A DNA stretch of 5,606 bases from DATGYC01 sp035298385 (GTDB lineage: Bacteria > Bacillota > Sulfobacillia > Symbiobacteriales > Symbiobacteriaceae), in NCBI GenBank assembly GCA_035298385.1, contig DATGYC010000289.1, forward strand, positions 1 through 5,606. Direction: 5' to 3'. A program made the translations under genes and the position numbers. This document shows, piece by piece, positions 1-4,409 of this stretch; positions within the stretch are counted from its first letter, which is position 1, and each line of letters starts with the position of its first letter. The notes beneath the pieces were generated by a model. The model made no database searches. It was given only the letters and a program-made list of their open reading frames with translations, and had not been told where the DNA came from.

Positions 1-1
1 C

Positions 2-31
2 TTGACACCCTGTTTTGTCCCATGCCATAAT
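2..31 (+). promoter_or_regulatory. Sigma-A-type promoter for the leader ORF and the CD3324-like gene
   Basis: A perfect -35 hexamer TTGACA (2-7) is separated by 18 bp from CATAAT (26-31), a 5/6 match to the -10 consensus. TG at 23-24 one base before the hexamer gives an extended -10. Transcription would start near A38, leaving a 5' leader of about 175 nt before the TTG start at 213. It is the only strong promoter-like match on the plus strand. Anything upstream of the -35 lies outside the window, so operators there cannot be judged. Confidence 0.75.
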
Positions 32-56
32 AGGTTCAGTTCAAATCTTGGAAGGA

Positions 57-167
57 GGTGTGCCCGATGCGCAAGACGTTCGTAAAGCTGCAGCATATGG
101 GGCACGCCGTCGTCGCCTAGCACCGCCTTCTCTGGCTGGCAGGCTGACCGCAGGGCGTTTGTGCCCC
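57..167 (+). promoter_or_regulatory. Mutually exclusive leader RNA pairings (attenuator switch candidate)
   Basis: Bases 57-65 (GGTGTGCCC) can pair with 100-108 (GGGCACGCC) over 9 bp with one G-U, burying the end of the leader SD. The same segment, 99-105 (GGGGCAC), is perfectly complementary to 161-167 (GTGCCCC), part of the loop and 3' arm of the terminator 148-172. The two pairings and the terminator cannot all coexist. This resembles a 1:2 / 2:4 / 3:4 attenuator in which leader translation decides termination. The complementarity is directly visible; that it works in the cell is inference. In GC-rich DNA, 7-9 bp complementarities also arise by chance. Confidence 0.35.
67..120 (+). CDS. 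Putative 17-aa leader peptide (MRKTFVKLQHMGHAVVA)
   Basis: A 17-codon ORF starts at ATG 67 and ends at TAG 118-120. Its SD is excellent: AAGGAGGTG, with AGGAGG at 53-58, 8 nt before the ATG. It lies about 29 nt after the predicted transcription start and 27 nt before an intrinsic terminator, which in turn precedes a real gene. That is the standard position of a regulatory leader peptide. The peptide has three Lys/Arg near its N-terminus, two His and three Val, but no run of one amino acid that would name the sensed substrate. Codons 11-13 (ATG GGG CAC, 97-105) also provide the bases that can pair with the terminator. It could instead be a small functional protein, or an accidental ORF after a strong SD. 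No similarity is recognised. Confidence 0.5.
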   Translation: MRKTFVKLQHMGHAVVA

Positions 168-183
168 TGCGGCTTTTTTGTTT
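148..183 (+). terminator. Intrinsic terminator between leader ORF and regulator gene (attenuator)
   Basis: CCGCAGGG (148-155) and CCCTGCGG (165-172) form a perfect 8-bp GC-rich stem around a 9-nt loop. It is followed by C and then six T, G, three T (174-183). This is a canonical Rho-independent terminator on the plus strand, placed after the short ORF and 30 nt before the TTG start of the next gene. An outer 7-bp complementarity, GGCAGGC (138-144) with GCCTGCC (184-190), could enclose both hairpin and U-tract. Placement suggests control of readthrough into the downstream gene. Confidence 0.82.
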
Positions 184-212
184 GCCTGCCCACCAAAGGA
201 GGTCTGTCCAGC

Positions 213-503
213 TTGGCTCGATATCGCAACGCTTCCGAGATCCTGCCCGCCCCCGTCCTCGCCCTCGTCCAGCGCTACGCCGCCGGCGAGCAGCTATACA
301 TCCCCCTGCCCGATCAACAGCGCACCCCGTGGGGCGCCCGCTCTGGCACCCGCGCCGCCCTGGCCGAACGGAACGCCGAGATTCGCGAGCGCCGTCTGGC
401 AGGCGCCTCCCTGGAGGAGTTGGCGCAGGCCTACCACCTCAGCACAGAGGCGATCCGCAAGATCCTCCGGACCAAGGAGCCGCCAGCCACGGTGGGAGCC
501 TAG
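213..503 (+). CDS. CD3324 / Mor-transcription-activator-like small HTH protein
   Basis: A 96-aa protein. I chose TTG 213 because AAAGGAGGT (195-203) lies about 10 nt upstream and because the N-terminus then matches the family pattern: (M)ARYRNASEILP resembles the usual MKYxNAxxVLP opening. The reading frame is open further upstream, but that would run through the terminator and promoter. Recognised family landmarks are GEQLYIP near residues 25-31, the WGxRSGTR segment at 40-47, AERNAEIRER at 51-60, and a C-terminal helix-turn-helix from about 62 to 86 (LAGASLEELAQAYHLSTEAIRKIL). Relatives are small proteins of Firmicutes related to phage Mu Mor. They are presumed DNA-binding; their targets are mostly unknown. 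No phage genes lie nearby here. A leader ORF and terminator precede it, so its expression is probably set by attenuation. Autoregulation is possible but not shown. Confidence 0.85.
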   Translation: MARYRNASEILPAPVLALVQRYAAGEQLYIPLPDQQRTPWGARSGTRAALAERNAEIRERRLAGASLEELAQAYHLSTEAIRKILRTKEPPATVGA

Positions 504-527
504 CGGGCGGGAATCATTCGACCAATT

Positions 528-555
528 CCGACCCCTCCCATCTGAGTGGGGTCGG
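528..555 (+). terminator. Hairpin after the CD3324-like gene, possible weak terminator
   Basis: CCGACCCC (528-535) pairs perfectly with GGGGTCGG (548-555) across a 12-nt loop, 24 nt after the TAG of the upstream gene. The following bases (TGCTATTCT) are only moderately T-rich, so efficient intrinsic termination is doubtful. It may instead be the first element of the structured RNA region that follows. Confidence 0.35.
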
Positions 556-617
556 TGCTATTCTAAGGGTGCGGGTGGTACCCCCGCAATCACCATAAAG
601 GCAAGGAGGTGATACCC

Positions 618-656
618 GTGGTCAACGCCACGTGTGTCATCTCCGAGAAGCGGTAA
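618..656 (+). CDS. Putative 12-aa peptide (MVNATCVISEKR) behind a full-length SD
   Basis: GTG 618 follows AAGGAGGTGAT (603-613), which matches the whole anti-SD complement; AGGAGG ends 8 nt before the start. The frame stops at TAA 654-656 after 12 codons. The strength and spacing of the SD argue that ribosomes bind here. However, the 3' half of the SD can pair with ATCACC (589-594), and the last codons form one arm of a long stem whose GUAA loop contains the stop codon. It may be a leader or regulatory peptide, or the SD may serve structure rather than translation. The peptide resembles nothing I recognise. Confidence 0.3.
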   Translation: MVNATCVISEKR

Positions 657-668
657 CGCTTCGCGGGG

Positions 669-752
669 ATGACGACGATGGGCAACCTCCGAGGACAGTG
701 CGAGTTTAGCACCGCAGGAGGTTGCACATCGCAAGAGAGGGCAGGCGAGTGA
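669..752 (+). CDS. Possible 27-aa ORF, in frame 12 nt after the preceding stop
   Basis: ATG 669 lies in the same frame as the 12-codon ORF, 12 nt past its TAA; the frame ends at TGA 750-752. It has two Cys and a central STAGG stretch (residues 14-18) but no recognisable motif. There is no good SD of its own, only GCGGGG directly before the start. The ATG is paired with CAT 638-640 in the long GUAA-capped stem, so it would be reachable mainly if a ribosome on the upstream ORF opened that stem. This is a weak call; the frame may simply be open by chance inside a structured RNA. Confidence 0.15.
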   Translation: MTTMGNLRGQCEFSTAGGCTSQERAGE

Positions 753-791
753 TCGCCTGCCCTCTCTCCGTCGTGAACGAGCACATGCGAA

Positions 792-823
792 GGGCGCCCC
801 CTCCCGGCTGGGAGGGGGCGCCC
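792..823 (-). terminator. Strong GC hairpin ending the glutamate dehydrogenase transcript
   Basis: GGGCGCCCCCTCCC (792-805) and GGGAGGGGGCGCCC (810-823) form a perfect 14-bp stem around a 4-nt loop. It starts 13 bp after the stop of the minus-strand dehydrogenase gene. It sits between converging genes and could act in both directions, but neither side has a real T-run: CTTCTGT follows on the plus strand and TTCGCATGT on the minus. It may work as a bidirectional terminator or as a 3'-end stabiliser. Confidence 0.65.
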
Positions 824-836
824 CTTCTGTCGCGAA

Positions 837-2111
837 TTAGATCCAGCCGCGGGCGCTCATGGCGTCGGAGAGACGCTTGATGGCGACCATGTAGGCCGCG
901 CGCCGCATGGCGACCTGATGCTTCTCGTGCATGGCGTAGACGGCGTTGAACGCCTTCACCATCATCTGCTCGAGCTTCAGGTTGACCTCTTCCTCGGTCC
1001 AGTAGTAGTTCTGGATGTTCTGGACCCACTCGAAGTAGGAGACCGTCACGCCACCGGCGTTGCAGAGGATATCCGGGATCATGAGGATCCCCTTCTCCGT
1101 CAGCATCCGGGAGGCCTCCGGCGTGGTCGGACCGTTGGCCGCCTCGGCCACGATCTTCGCCCGCACGGTGTGGGCGTTCGCCACCGTGATCTGGTTCTCC
1201 AGCGCCGCCGGAACCAGGATGTCGACGTCCAGACCCAGCAGGGTCGGGGTGTCGATCGTCTCGGTGTACGGCAGGCCGCTGACGGTGCCCTTCTCGCCGT
1301 ACTGCGTGAGGGCGTCCTCGACGTGGATACCGCTCGGGTTGTAGGCGCCGCCCTTGGCGTCGACGATCGCCACGACCTTGACGCCGAGCTCAGCGAGCAG
1401 GCGGGCGGTGTGGGAACCGACGTTGCCGAAGCCCTGGATCGCAGCCGTGGCGCCCTTGAGCTCCAGGCCGATCCGGTTGGCAGCCTCGCGGATGCAGATG
1501 ACCGCGCCGCGGCCCGTGGCCGCACCGCGACCAGCCGAACCGCCGATGATCATCGGCTTACCAGTAATCAGGCCAGGGGCGTTGTACCCCTTCATCTTGG
1601 AGTACTCGTCCACCATCCAGCCCATAATGCGCTCGTTGGTGTTGACGTCCGGCGCCGGGATGTCCCGGTCCGGTCCGATGAAGCCAGCCAGCGCCCGGAT
1701 GTACCCGCGGGATAGGTTCTCCAGGTCACGCTTGGTCAGCTCCGCCGGGTTGCAGATGACGCCGCCCTTGCCGCCGCCATAGGGGAGGCCGAGCACGGCG
1801 CACTTGATCGTCATCCACATGGAGAGGGCCTTTACCTCGTCGAGGTTGACGTCCTGGTGGAACCGGACGCCACCCTTGCAGGGGCCGATCACGTCAGAGT
1901 GCTGCGAGCGATAGCCGATGAAGGACTTCACCACGCCGCTCTCCAGCTGAACCGGAATCGAGACCGTCAGGACCCGCTCGGGCTCCTTCAGGTACTCATA
2001 GACCGCCAGGGGCAGGCCGAGTTCCCGGGTCGCATTGTAGATCAGCATCTGGGCGATCTCAAACGGGTTCAGGGTCTCCTTCGGTTGGTTCACGGAGTTC
2101 GTTTGATCCAT
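837..2111 (-). CDS. gdhA: NAD-type glutamate dehydrogenase (RocG/GudB-like)
   Basis: A 424-aa cytosolic enzyme interconverting glutamate and 2-oxoglutarate plus ammonia. With the start at 2111, the substrate-binding segment GPCKGGVRFH is at about 76-85, with Lys79. Catalytic Lys115 sits in LPYGGGKGGV and catalytic Asp155 in IPAPDVNT. The Rossmann motif GFGNVG is at 227-232 and NAGGVTVSYFEWVQN near 351-365; the protein ends in RGWI, like RocG's RGWV. Asp251 at the end of the second Rossmann strand (VAIVDAKGG) fits NAD preference, as in Bacillus RocG. ATG 2111 is preferred: AGGAG lies 9 nt upstream and the length equals RocG's. ATG 2141 in the same frame would add 10 residues, and AGGTGAT 5 nt before it (2147-2153) is also a plausible SD. 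Family members are usually hexameric. The gene is last on its strand; 129 bp and no clear promoter separate it from yajC. Confidence 0.96.
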   Translation of the reverse strand: MDQTNSVNQPKETLNPFEIAQMLIYNATRELGLPLAVYEYLKEPERVLTVSIPVQLESGVVKSFIGYRSQHSDVIGPCKGGVRFHQDVNLDEVKALSMWMTIKCAVLGLPYGGGKGGVICNPAELTKRDLENLSRGYIRALAGFIGPDRDIPAPDVNTNERIMGWMVDEYSKMKGYNAPGLITGKPMIIGGSAGRGAATGRGAVICIREAANRIGLELKGATAAIQGFGNVGSHTARLLAELGVKVVAIVDAKGGAYNPSGIHVEDALTQYGEKGTVSGLPYTETIDTPTLLGLDVDILVPAALENQITVANAHTVRAKIVAEAANGPTTPEASRMLTEKGILMIPDILCNAGGVTVSYFEWVQNIQNYYWTEEEVNLKLEQMMVKAFNAVYAMHEKHQVAMRRAAYMVAIKRLSDAMSARGWI

Positions 2112-2158
2112 TGTAGTCGGCTCCTGAGTCGTCGTACCCATCCTTCATCACCTTTGCT

Positions 2159-2191
2159 GGGCGATTGCCCGAGTAAGGAATCGGATTCGGG
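2159..2191. promoter_or_regulatory. Small inverted repeats upstream of the dehydrogenase gene
   Basis: The gap between yajC and the dehydrogenase gene holds GAATCGGATTC (2178-2188), a perfect 5-bp inverted repeat around one base. There is also a wider pair, CCCGA (2168-2172) with TCGGG (2187-2191), and a small hairpin GGGC/GCCC (2159-2162/2167-2170). They lie just upstream of the ribosome binding region and could be an operator or a leader hairpin. I find no convincing -35/-10 pair here; CATAAA (minus strand, near 2203-2208) has no proper -35. All are short enough to be chance. Confidence 0.2.
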
Positions 2192-2240
2192 AGACGAGTG
2201 TTCTTTATGGGAGGGCGTGCCGTGAACCGAAAGCTTAGTT

Positions 2241-2501
2241 CTAGCCTTCCTTCACGTGACCGATCGCCGACCGGTTAAAGGTCAGCTCGACATCAGACGC
2301 AACCTTCAGGGTAACGGTCCGATCATCAATTGAGGTGACCGTGCCATGTAGGCCGCCGATCGTTACAACCTCAACACCGGCACGCAACTCACTCAGCATC
2401 GCCTGGCGCTTCTTCTGCTGCTGCTGTTGCGGGCGGATCATGATAAAGTACATCACTCCGAGCAGAAGCAGAAGCGGCAAATAGCCCATCAGACCTTGCA
2501 C
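2241..2501 (-). CDS. yajC: Preprotein translocase subunit YajC
   Basis: An 86-aa single-pass inner-membrane protein that associates with SecDF next to SecYEG. A hydrophobic segment spans about residues 5-22 (MGYLPLLLLLGVMYFIMI). It is followed at once by the family signature IRPQQQQQKKR and a small cytoplasmic domain with GVEVVTIGGLHGTV near 42-55, the usual YajC pattern. The start is GTG 2501: GGGAGGG (2508-2514 on the plus strand) lies about 6 nt upstream, and the length is typical. In many Clostridia yajC follows tgt and precedes secD/secF. Here an acetyltransferase lies between tgt and yajC, and a dehydrogenase gene follows instead of secDF. A promoter-like sequence at 2535-2563 suggests it can be transcribed separately from the tgt group. 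Confidence 0.95.
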   Translation of the reverse strand: MQGLMGYLPLLLLLGVMYFIMIRPQQQQQKKRQAMLSELRAGVEVVTIGGLHGTVTSIDDRTVTLKVASDVELTFNRSAIGHVKEG

Positions 2502-2534
2502 GTGGTACCCTCCCTTTCAATCTCCCCAGACGTC

Positions 2535-2563
2535 ATCATAGCACGACGAGAAGAACTTGTACA
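2535..2563 (-). promoter_or_regulatory. Promoter candidate for yajC
   Basis: On the minus strand, TGTACA (2563-2558; 4/6 to TTGACA) is followed after 17 bp by TATGAT (2540-2535; 5/6 to TATAAT), which is preceded by TGC as an extended -10. Transcription would begin near 2528, giving a leader of about 27 nt that contains the GGGAGGG ribosome binding site. The -35 overlaps one copy of a GAACTTGTA direct repeat. Confidence 0.55.
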
Positions 2564-2597
2564 TTCACCCTAGGAACTTGTATACAAGAGTGTATAC
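2553..2597. promoter_or_regulatory. Palindromic operator candidate upstream of yajC
   Basis: CTTGTATACAAG (2577-2588) is a perfect 12-bp palindrome. A second GTATAC (2592-2597) follows after a 6-nt gap. GAACTTGTA occurs twice, at 2553-2561 and 2574-2582, exactly 21 bp or two helical turns apart; the first copy overlaps the proposed -35. The palindrome centre lies about 54 bp upstream of the predicted start, on the same DNA face as the -35 copy. This suggests a dimeric regulator binding site. The region is clearly AT-richer than its surroundings. No cognate regulator can be named. Confidence 0.4.
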
Positions 2598-3085
2598 TAT
2601 TCCGGGTCCTTGTAATAATACATGGTTTGAACTGGCAGGAAGCCGAGACGACCAAGGATCGAGTGAACGGGCGAACCGGTCGGAGCGACCGAAGAGACCC
2701 GATAGACACCCTTGACCCAGCCCCAGCCCCGCACACGCTCGATGAGAGCTGTGCCAACGCCCTGTCGGCGGAACTCCGGAAGTACGTAGAGGTCCGAGAG
2801 GAAGATATACGGCACATCTTCAAAGATCGGCGGTGGACCCTGCAGCACGCCGACGGCGTAGCCGACGACGCTCTGCTTCCCCTCGACCTCCGCCTCTGCG
2901 ACCATCACGCAGGCGACGGGGGCCGCCAGCGTCTGGGCGAGGCCGGAGTGGACGTACTCCATGAACCGATCGGTAAACTGGTTGTCAGTCGGGGTCTGGG
3001 ACTGCTGCTCATGGGCAAAGGCCTCAGCTAGGGGCAGGAGTGCCTTGAGGTCGGTCGGTTTGGCGAGACGGTACTCGATGGCCAT
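2597..3085 (-). CDS. GNAT-family N-acetyltransferase
   Basis: A 162-aa protein of normal GNAT length, presumably transferring an acetyl group from acetyl-CoA to an amine; the substrate cannot be told. It opens with MAIEYRLAKPTDLKALLPLA, the usual first strand and helix. Motif A spans about residues 97-118, SDLYVLPEFRRQGVGTALIERV, with the CoA pyrophosphate-binding RRQGVG at 106-111. The C-terminal GRLGFLPVQTMYYYKD (145-160) matches the family's closing strand, where GF commonly precedes the last strand. The start is ATG 3085, with AAGGAG 8 nt upstream. It begins 51 bp after tgt on the same strand without an obvious terminator, so co-transcription is likely. It is not a usual member of this cluster, and I see no functional link to queuosine or Sec. 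Confidence 0.9.
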   Translation of the reverse strand: MAIEYRLAKPTDLKALLPLAEAFAHEQQSQTPTDNQFTDRFMEYVHSGLAQTLAAPVACVMVAEAEVEGKQSVVGYAVGVLQGPPPIFEDVPYIFLSDLYVLPEFRRQGVGTALIERVRGWGWVKGVYRVSSVAPTGSPVHSILGRLGFLPVQTMYYYKDPE

Positions 3086-3136
3086 CAGGATCGCTCCTTG
3101 ATCGAAGGATGAAGCGGGACCGACGGGTGACGCGGC

Positions 3137-4336
3137 TTAGCGATTCTCGGGCAGGGGCGGTTCGGCGGGGCCGGCCTTGGACTTGCGCCCCTTGACGGCC
3201 TCCTGTCGCGCTCGCTCCCCCTCATGCCAGCGTGTGAGGAAGGCACGGCGGAAGTCGGCGAAGGTGCCGGCATCGAGAGCCGCTCGGATCTCCTCCATCA
3301 ACCGGACGAGGAAGCGCAGGTTGTGGATGGAGCAGAGGGTCATGCCGAAATACTCATCAGCCTTCAGGAGATGGCGGATATAGGCTCGGGTGTAGTTCTG
3401 GCAGGTGTAGCAGTCGCAGTCCGCTTGGATCGGGCTGAAGTCCCGGGCGAACTCAGCATTCTTGACGGTCAGCTTGCCGGTGGGCACGAAGACCGTGCCG
3501 TGCCGGGCGATCCGGGTGGGCAGGACGCAGTCGAACATGTCGATGCCGCGCCAGACGCCCTCGACGAGATCCTCCGGCGAGCCTACGCCCATCAGGTAGC
3601 GCGGCTTGTCGGTCGGCATCAGGGGAACGGTGACGTCCAACATCTCGGCCATCAGGTCCTTCGGCTCGCCCACAGAGAGGCCACCGACGGCGAAGCCCGG
3701 GAAGTCGAGCGAGGTGATCTGCTCAGCGGAGAGCTTGCGCAGGTCAGCGAAGGTCGAGCCCTGGATGATGCCGAAGAGGGCCTGGTCGTGCGGCCGCTGG
3801 TGCGCTTCCAGGCAGCGTTTGGCCCAGCGGAAGGTCCGCTCGAGCGAGTTCTTGGCATACTGCCATTCGCAGGGCCACGGGGTGCACTCGTCAAAGGCCA
3901 TCATGATGTCGGCCCCGAGTTGGTTCTCGACCTGGATCGCCTTCTCCGGCGAGAGGAAGTGCTTGGAGCCGTCGATGTGGGAGCGGAACTCCACCCCCTC
4001 CTCCGTGATCTTGCGGAGATCGGAGAGGGAGAAGACCTGGAAGCCGCCCGAGTCAGTCAGCATGGCGCCCTTCCAGTTCATGAACTTGTGGAGCCCACCG
4101 GCGGCCTCAACCACGTCCGCGCCGGGGCGCAGGTAGAGGTGGTAGTTGTTCGACAGGATCAGCCGGGCGCCCAGATCCCAGACCTGTTCCGGACTGAGTG
4201 TCTTGACGGAGGCCTGCGTGCCGACCGGCATGAAGACCGGGGTCTCGACCACCCCATGCGGGGTATGGAGCCGACCACGGCGAGCACGTGAGGCCGGGTC
4301 CAGCTTTAAGAGTTCAATTCGTACAGCAGCAACCAT
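3137..4336 (-). CDS. tgt: tRNA-guanine(34) transglycosylase
   Basis: A 399-aa cytosolic enzyme that replaces guanine 34 in GUN-anticodon tRNAs (Asp, Asn, His, Tyr) with preQ1 on the way to queuosine. Family landmarks are LILSNNYHLYLRPG (59-72), TDSGGFQVFS (94-103) with the conserved Asp95, GADIMMAFDE (141-150), the substrate-pocket loop FAVGGLSVGE (215-224), and the nucleophile Asp269 in GIDMFDCVLPTR. The zinc site is Cys307, Cys309 and Cys312 (CDCYTC) with His338. All key residues are present. ATG 4336 is chosen: GGAGG lies 11 nt upstream and the length is normal. The frame stays open upstream to 4501, but that stretch overlaps queA and looks nothing like the family. It begins 73 bp after queA. 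The Lys/Arg/Pro-rich C-terminus (from about 375) is a somewhat long tail. Confidence 0.98.
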   Translation of the reverse strand: MVAAVRIELLKLDPASRARRGRLHTPHGVVETPVFMPVGTQASVKTLSPEQVWDLGARLILSNNYHLYLRPGADVVEAAGGLHKFMNWKGAMLTDSGGFQVFSLSDLRKITEEGVEFRSHIDGSKHFLSPEKAIQVENQLGADIMMAFDECTPWPCEWQYAKNSLERTFRWAKRCLEAHQRPHDQALFGIIQGSTFADLRKLSAEQITSLDFPGFAVGGLSVGEPKDLMAEMLDVTVPLMPTDKPRYLMGVGSPEDLVEGVWRGIDMFDCVLPTRIARHGTVFVPTGKLTVKNAEFARDFSPIQADCDCYTCQNYTRAYIRHLLKADEYFGMTLCSIHNLRFLVRLMEEIRAALDAGTFADFRRAFLTRWHEGERARQEAVKGRKSKAGPAEPPLPENR

Positions 4337-4409
4337 TCGATTCCTTGCCTCCAGGAAGTCATTCCCTAGGTATCCTACCACAATTCGGGATGGAAAGCAT
4401 TGGACCCGA

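Larger units (their letters stand above)
570..767 (+). ncRNA. Candidate structured RNA in the convergent intergenic region
   Basis: Four helices follow one another. (1) TGCGGG/CCCGCA (570-575/583-588) with a UGGUACC loop. (2) A 17-bp stem, 636-652 with 657-673, holding one A-G mismatch (646/663), one G-U and a GUAA tetraloop. (3) CGATG/CATCG (676-680/727-731) stacked through one G-A mismatch on GCAACCTCC/GGAGGTTGC (682-690/717-725), with an inner GTGC/GCAC stem (698-701/709-712). (4) A perfect 15-bp stem, 734-748 with 753-767, capped by GUGA. Both tetraloops are GNRA only when read on the plus strand, which favours that orientation. No promoter of its own is convincing; TGCTATTCT at 556-564 is a possible extended -10 without a -35. 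It matches no RNA family I know. It could also be the untranslated tail of the upstream transcript, or accidental folding in GC-rich DNA, although 15- and 17-bp stems are long for chance. Confidence 0.4.

Noticed and set aside
15..212. N-terminal extension of the CD3324-like protein starting at 15
   Set aside because: It would run through the -10 box, leader ORF and intrinsic terminator. Family similarity begins right after TTG 213, which has its own SD.
504..620. A genuine T-box riboswitch
   Set aside because: Only the T-box-like motif is present. There is no room for Stem I with a specifier loop, and no synthetase, transporter or amino-acid gene lies downstream on that strand.
636..767. 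SAM-type riboswitch, suggested by GATGA, GGCAACC and GTGC/GCAC
   Set aside because: The fragments occur in a different arrangement from SAM-I or SAM-IV, the junction and kink-turn elements are missing, and no methionine gene follows.
590..784. 64-codon minus-strand frame in the intergenic region
   Set aside because: It starts at GTG with no SD, follows the dehydrogenase terminator, has no recognisable motif, and antisenses the structured region.
918..1715. Plus-strand open frame opposite the glutamate dehydrogenase gene (265 codons)
   Set aside because: It is a composition shadow of the dehydrogenase gene; the translation is low-complexity and Arg/Val/Asp-rich without any motif.
3224..4291. 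Long open frame on the plus strand opposite tgt (355 codons)
   Set aside because: It is antisense to a complete tgt with all catalytic and zinc residues, its protein matches no family, and such frames are expected opposite GC-rich genes.
4337..4409. Independent promoter between queA and tgt (TAGGAT as -10)
   Set aside because: No acceptable -35 lies at 16-18 bp. Co-transcription with queA is simpler.
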